The notes beneath the pieces are model-generated. The model saw nothing but the letters and a program-made list of their open reading frames with translations, ran no database searches and was not told the origin of the DNA. A program made the translations under genes and the position numbers. From Thermoplasmata archaeon M9B1D (GTDB taxonomy: Archaea; Thermoplasmatota; E2; DHVEG-1), in NCBI GenBank assembly GCA_002900535.1, contig MUGC01000034.1:1-17673 (forward strand): a stretch of DNA of 17,673 bases. The letters run 5' to 3'. Below are positions 14,204 through 17,673 of this stretch, one piece after another. The number at the start of each line of letters is the position of its first letter. Within the stretch, counting starts at the first letter, position 1.

Positions 14204-14236
14204 AACCGCCAACAATTTTTCTATTTTTTTTCTTCT
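14187..14236 (+). terminator. Hairpin plus U-tract terminator of the propeller gene
   Basis: TTGTTGG (14189-14195) pairs with CCAACAA (14209-14215), extendable by one G-T and one A-T pair, spanning the stop codon. T-runs follow at 14216-14230. The rest of the gap to 14355 shows only a weak minus-strand GTTCAAATCTC T-loop-like motif near 14285-14295. Confidence 0.6.
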
Positions 14237-14355
14237 GTTATGTAATTGTGTTTATTGTTTTTTATAGGTTGGATTTGGGTATGTGTTAGTGAGATTTGAA
14301 CTTCAAATAACAATCAACTTGTGCTCAAATACTGCAGGTTCATAAGGTTTAGTTT

Positions 14356-15228
14356 CTAAGCTGAAAGTTTTTCTAACTCATCCCAAAATCGTTTTCCTAA
14401 TTCAAGGTCATCCACTACCTTATCTCTTTTTTGAATTCGTTTATGTAATTTAAAAACTGCACCATTAATTTCATTTCGATCTTTATAGTCCAGAAATAAA
14501 TCAGCAATAGGCTCTCCTGCAACTCGTGGGGGTTTAGCAATTAGGATAGTTAATACTTCCCAGACAAATCCTAAAAAACCTTTCGGCCATCTTTTTTTCA
14601 ATTCCGGATCATTTTTATCAATAATAAAAGATGGATTGAATGCAATTGATGAGATACTACCATCATATCTATGAGCCAACTCACCTGAAAAGATTCGGTT
14701 CATCATTTTTGTTCTTTCAAAAGCAGGGGTAGTTTTATGATTTTTGATGCTTTCGATATCATCCCAATCAATTTTCCTATTCGTTGGATTAATAACATTC
14801 AGAATAAGAGCATTTGATTGTTGCAATCTTTCAATTAATAGTTTTGTAAATAAAAATGGTCCCAATACATTTGTTGCAAACATTACCTCATGACCATTTT
14901 GAAGGATAGTTGGTCCGTCTTGAACCATGGTTCCAACCGAGAAAATTATCCCATTAATTATTGGAAAACGTTTCAGTGCTTCAGTAGCTGAATTTCTAAC
15001 TGACTGCATATCAGAAAAATCAATTACCAGAGTTTCAATATCAATATCATTTTTCTTGATTCCATCTTCAGACAGAATATTATAAAAATATTTTACTTTT
15101 GTTTCTAAATGTTTTTGCTTATGTCCAAGTAATACTACTTTTGCACCTCGTTCAGCTAAAGAAACAGCTGCACCTCCACCAATGTTACCAGTTCCACCAG
15201 CAATAAGTATTATCTGTTGACTCATCAT
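14356..15228 (-). CDS. Divergent short-chain dehydrogenase/reductase-like protein
   Basis: A 290-residue Rossmann-fold protein of the SDR superfamily. The nucleotide-binding motif is GGTGNIGGG (11-19) after strand IILIA, with an acidic DFSD block at 70-73 and a NAG-equivalent region reading FSVGT (96-100). The usual catalytic YxxxK is FERTK (Phe170, Lys174) and the preceding Ser segment reads NVINPT, so the canonical Ser-Tyr pair is missing. This part aligns with the Y..SKLAN region of retinol-dehydrogenase-like SDRs. It may be a non-catalytic binder, or use other residues. The start is ATG at 15226-15228 or the next codon; a T-rich element around 15246-15258 fits a leaderless promoter. It is convergent with the propeller gene, with no obvious operon partner. 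Confidence 0.88.
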   Translation of the reverse strand: MMSQQIILIAGGTGNIGGGAAVSLAERGAKVVLLGHKQKHLETKVKYFYNILSEDGIKKNDIDIETLVIDFSDMQSVRNSATEALKRFPIINGIIFSVGTMVQDGPTILQNGHEVMFATNVLGPFLFTKLLIERLQQSNALILNVINPTNRKIDWDDIESIKNHKTTPAFERTKMMNRIFSGELAHRYDGSISSIAFNPSFIIDKNDPELKKRWPKGFLGFVWEVLTILIAKPPRVAGEPIADLFLDYKDRNEINGAVFKLHKRIQKRDKVVDDLELGKRFWDELEKLSA

Positions 15229-15549
15229 ATTGTTTATCTAAATTACTTTTAAAAAACTTTTTAGACAATAGACAAAATCCATAATAAGCAGGATTTAAGT
15301 TTTAATTGAAATCTGAAAATTAGGATTATTATTTCAAATTCAAGTCATGTAGAATCAAATCATATATGTGATTTGAACTTGGAATTAAAGTTTCGTCCTC
15401 TGCACTAAAATATAAGTTTAAACTTCCTTGGTTAGATGGTTCTATTATGGGGATTTATACTCGTGAGTGCTAAATCCCGACGAGAGCTTTAAACATGTAT
15501 AAAAATTCTACAACAGATGGAATACCGTTAAATTTGTTAACAAATCAGC
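15229..15549. other. Intergenic region with a strong hairpin
   Basis: No ORF is supported. GGGATTTA (15450-15457) pairs with TAAATCCC (15471-15478), enclosing a second stem ACTC/GAGT (15459-15462/15465-15468). The 3' side, AAATCCCGAC, resembles the T-arm-like hairpin side at 10337-10346. ATTTGTTAACAAAT (15532-15545) is a perfect 14-bp palindrome. GTCCTCTGCACTAAAA near 15394-15409 is weakly like the end of repeat copy B. Confidence 0.4.
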
Positions 15550-15550
15550 G

Positions 15551-15573
15551 TCGAAATCTCCCTCCCCGCGTAA
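15551..15573 (+). pseudogene. Copy of the 3' end of tRNA-Ser (relic or att-like site)
   Basis: Bases 15555-15573 match 128-146 exactly over 19 bases: the 3' side of the T arm, the acceptor 3' strand TCCCCGC, the discriminator G and the first flanking bases. The flank keeps some likeness (TAATAATTA against TAAATAATTA). No acceptor 5' strand is present upstream; GATGGA at 15516-15521 lies at nearly the same distance as in the tRNA but may be chance. It has the form of a duplicated attachment site, but no integrase is in the window. Confidence 0.6.
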
Positions 15574-15764
15574 TAATTAATATCATGACTGATTGATATA
15601 TTGAAAAATAGATTTTTTGAGAAATTGAGAAATTAATTGTATAAATTTCATTAATATTTTATGTGTAAAAATATTTGAATTAAAAAAAATTGTAATCTAG
15701 ATTCAGAAATATAAAAATTTGATTTTTGTAGTTAATAATCAAGAAATTTTGTAAAGTAAAGGAG

Positions 15765-16289
15765 TTATCCTTGTATTATTTTAATGGTTGGTTTAAAAAT
15801 ATATTTATCATTTCCTGTTTTATGAACTGATTTTTGAACGTCGAAGTCTAAAGTTAATATTAATGTTTCATTGTTTTCTAGCATCCAAGGTTTGATTAGT
15901 TTTATTGTCTTTGATGGTATTTCCATATCATATTGTACGCCATCAACTGTTACTAGTGCTTGGTCAACGTTTAGTCGTATTTGTGTGTACCATCCTGCGC
16001 TTAAATTTGCTTCACCTAAAAAATCTGTTACATCTTGAAGTGCTATGAGATCAAAGGTTTGTGTTTCATTAGCAATGTTTATCCATTCTCCGGTTGTGTT
16101 TGTATCATTTATTCCTGCGTAATGTACGCTGATTTGTGAAATGGTTACTAAGGCTTCGGTGATATTGAGATCACCTGGGGCGTCAGTGATTTGTAGTATT
16201 AAAGTTCCAGTGCCTTCTGATATGCATCCGCTTAAAAATCCGGTAATTCCTATGGTGATAACAGCTGTTATTAATAACAGTTTTTTCAT
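15765..16289 (-). CDS. DUF4382 domain lipoprotein
   Basis: A 174-residue protein with a lipoprotein signal: basic MKK, a hydrophobic core and lipobox LSGC (Cys22), so it is probably lipid-anchored on the outer face of the membrane. The mature part GTLILQITDAPGDLNITEALVTISQISVHYAG (about 27-60) followed by a W-I-N-I strand, a DLIAL block and YTQIRLNVDQALVTVDG fits DUF4382, a small beta-sandwich family of unknown function in archaea and bacteria. The length is normal for a single domain. The ATG has GGGGGA 8 bases upstream and a TATA box beyond. It follows the PAS protein on the same strand 143 bases away but has its own promoter, so co-transcription is not required. Confidence 0.88.
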   Translation of the reverse strand: MKKLLLITAVITIGITGFLSGCISEGTGTLILQITDAPGDLNITEALVTISQISVHYAGINDTNTTGEWINIANETQTFDLIALQDVTDFLGEANLSAGWYTQIRLNVDQALVTVDGVQYDMEIPSKTIKLIKPWMLENNETLILTLDFDVQKSVHKTGNDKYIFKPTIKIIQG

Positions 16290-16330
16290 TTTTTTGTCCC
16301 CCTTTTTTTGATTATATATTGTTTGTAATA

Positions 16331-16340
16331 CTATATAAAG
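16331..16340 (-). promoter_or_regulatory. TATA box of the DUF4382 lipoprotein gene
   Basis: CTTTATATAG on the minus strand (16331-16340) predicts a start site near 16310 and a leader of about 20 bases carrying GGGGGA (16297-16302). Confidence 0.55.
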
Positions 16341-16432
16341 GTATTTGGAAAATATTAAATTTATAAATTTTTACTTATAAATTGGTTTATTATGTGTTCT
16401 AAAAAAATGTTTAAGGTTTTTTGTCTTTGTTC

Positions 16433-17673
16433 TTAGGTTCCTCTAGTTTTTTCCCATTCTGTGATATCTCTTGAAATTCCCATTGTTCCAATAATGTTTC
16501 CTTCTGCATCAAAACGAGGTATTTTAGTGACAGATACCTGTCTTTCAGAGCCGTCTATACTTGTAAGTTTCTCAATTTTGTTGATTATAAATTTACCTGT
16601 TTTTAAAATTTCTTCATCATCTTCAAATGATTTCTTTGCTTCATTTTCAGGTAAAAAATCATAGTCTGTCTTACCGATCATATCTTCTGGTTTTACATTT
16701 GAATGCGCTGCTTTTGTTTTATTAACTTTGATAAATCTGTTTTGTTCATCCTTAAAATAAATAGAATCTGGGCTGCTATCCATAAGTGTTTGAAGAAAGC
16801 TATGTTCATGGGAAAGTTTAATTTCTGCTTGTTTTCTATCGCGTATATCTCTTATTAAAAGAACGAAATTATTTAGCTCATTTTGTTTTTTAAGAAGAAA
16901 AAAAGATGTGAGTTCGACATCGACTATTTTTCTATCTTTATCTATTACTTCAGTTTCTTGGCTTGTAGCAATCTTGTTGAAAAGAAGATCTTGAAATTGA
17001 TTTACAACAATTGATCTTGATTTTGGTGTTAAAATTTCCATATTCAATAAATTATTACCTATCATTTTTTCTTTTGTGAGACCAAAAAATTTTAAAATCT
17101 GTGAGTTGACATCAAGTATTTCTCCACGAGAATCAAGAACCAGCATTCCGTCTGTTGAGCAATCAAATAAGCCTCTAAATTTTTCTTCACTTTCTTTTAA
17201 TAGTCTTTCTGCTTTTTTACGTTTAGTTATATCTTTTAATACGCCAATTGAACCAGTTACATAATCTTTTTCATCTTTTAATACAGTTATAGAGATATCA
17301 ACGTCTGTTAGTTCACTATTTTTGTTATACATTTTGGTTTCAAAGTGATGTTGCATACCTTTTTGTCTAATATTTTCTGCTCGTATTTTTTCCCATTCAG
17401 CGGGTGGATAAAGCATTCTGACAGGTTTATTTTTTAACTCTTCTTCGCCGTATCCTAAAAGTGTTTCGGTGTATTTATTCCATGAAATAATGTTTTCATG
17501 GTTATCTGTAAGCATTATTGCTACTGCGGAGTTATCAAAAATGCATCTGTATCGTTCTTCTGAGGCTCTTAGTTTTTCTTCTGCGCATTTACGATCAGTT
17601 ATATCCCAAACTAAAACAAGCAATACAGGTTTTTCATCAAGTTTGAACAAGGATGTGTCGATTACAGCTGGGA
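16433..17673 (-). CDS. Multi-PAS sensor protein, N-terminus beyond the window
   Basis: The frame is open to the right edge (codons before the TTG at 17648-17650 read PAVIDTS), so the gene starts outside the window. The visible part has the end of one PAS/PAC domain (VWDITDRK), then three complete PAS domains with PAC ends: SEERYRCIFDNSAVAIML to GVLKDITKRK, SEEKFRGLFDCSTDGMLV to LLIRDIRDRK, and LQTLMDSSPDSIYFKDEQ to GISRDITEW. Residue numbering from the TTG: about 26-145, 153-275, 280-402. No HisKA or ATPase domain follows; the protein stops six residues after the last PAC motif, and the bases beyond contain none in that frame. It may therefore be a PAS-only adaptor, or a kinase whose catalytic part was lost or lies upstream. 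Cytosolic in the visible part. Confidence 0.88.
   Translation of the reverse strand, partial: PAVIDTSLFKLDEKPVLLVLVWDITDRKCAEEKLRASEERYRCIFDNSAVAIMLTDNHENIISWNKYTETLLGYGEEELKNKPVRMLYPPAEWEKIRAENIRQKGMQHHFETKMYNKNSELTDVDISITVLKDEKDYVTGSIGVLKDITKRKKAERLLKESEEKFRGLFDCSTDGMLVLDSRGEILDVNSQILKFFGLTKEKMIGNNLLNMEILTPKSRSIVVNQFQDLLFNKIATSQETEVIDKDRKIVDVELTSFFLLKKQNELNNFVLLIRDIRDRKQAEIKLSHEHSFLQTLMDSSPDSIYFKDEQNRFIKVNKTKAAHSNVKPEDMIGKTDYDFLPENEAKKSFEDDEEILKTGKFIINKIEKLTSIDGSERQVSVTKIPRFDAEGNIIGTMGISRDITEWEKTRGT

Noticed and set aside
14083..14289. 68-codon plus-strand frame overlapping the end of the propeller gene
   Set aside because: Out-of-frame shadow; the propeller frame carries the PKD domain and the tail shared with another protein, then a proper terminator.
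1..17673. CRISPR array or defence island
   Set aside because: No regularly spaced repeats and no Cas, restriction or toxin genes. The caspase-like protein has a signal peptide and extracellular-type domains, so a role in intracellular defence is not supported.

Overview
The window looks like a piece of an AT-rich archaeal chromosome. The signs are: an archaeal-type thiamine operon (an HTH-ThiN regulator and a Thi4 with His in place of the yeast sulfur-donor Cys); TATA boxes placed about 25 bases before start codons, giving apparently leaderless genes; Shine-Dalgarno sequences of the GGAGG/GAGGTG type inside operons and before some other genes; a CCA-less tRNA gene; a tandem Lrp/AsnC protein; and many exported proteins with PKD domains. 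A Thermoplasmatota lineage (sediment Thermoplasmata type) is my best guess, from overall gene style only; no marker gene is present to prove it.

Layout. (1) Bases 60-143 are tRNA-Ser(GCT), followed by a short tRNA-3'-end-like relic. (2) Bases 290-4732, minus strand, are a compact thiamine operon transcribed thiR-thi4-thiE-thiC-thiL with 4- to 38-base overlaps. ThiR is the likely regulator. Thi4 makes the thiazole phosphate, ThiC the pyrimidine phosphate, ThiE joins them and ThiL makes thiamine diphosphate. The HMP-P kinase ThiD is missing and must be encoded elsewhere. A 12-bp perfect palindrome contains the operon's TATA box. (3) Bases 5047-16289 are an accessory, secretion-rich stretch: an unrecognised exported protein, a 48-aa acidic protein, an exported caspase-fold peptidase divergent from a tandem Lrp regulator, a 56-aa membrane protein, an exported Ntn-type linear amide hydrolase with PKD domain, a small membrane protein, an exported seven-bladed propeller with PKD domain, a divergent SDR and a DUF4382 lipoprotein. 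(4) Bases 16433-17673 are the C-terminal part of a multi-PAS protein that runs off the right edge.

The most unusual signals are: (a) a common C-terminal cassette (PKD end, ISMPK, then a hydrophobic RF..FP tail) on two otherwise unrelated exported enzymes/propellers, which may be an undescribed archaeal surface-anchoring or sorting tail; (b) a ~100-110 bp intergenic direct repeat bracketing the amide-hydrolase/membrane-protein pair, whose right end resembles the T-arm and acceptor 3' end of a tRNA; (c) several further tRNA-3'-end-like relics, including a 19-bp exact copy of the 3' end of the tRNA-Ser at the far end of the window; and (d) palindromic operators sitting on TATA boxes or start sites of thiR, the tandem Lrp gene and the exported protein at 5047-6267. 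No CRISPR array, transposase, integrase, rRNA or replication gene was seen.
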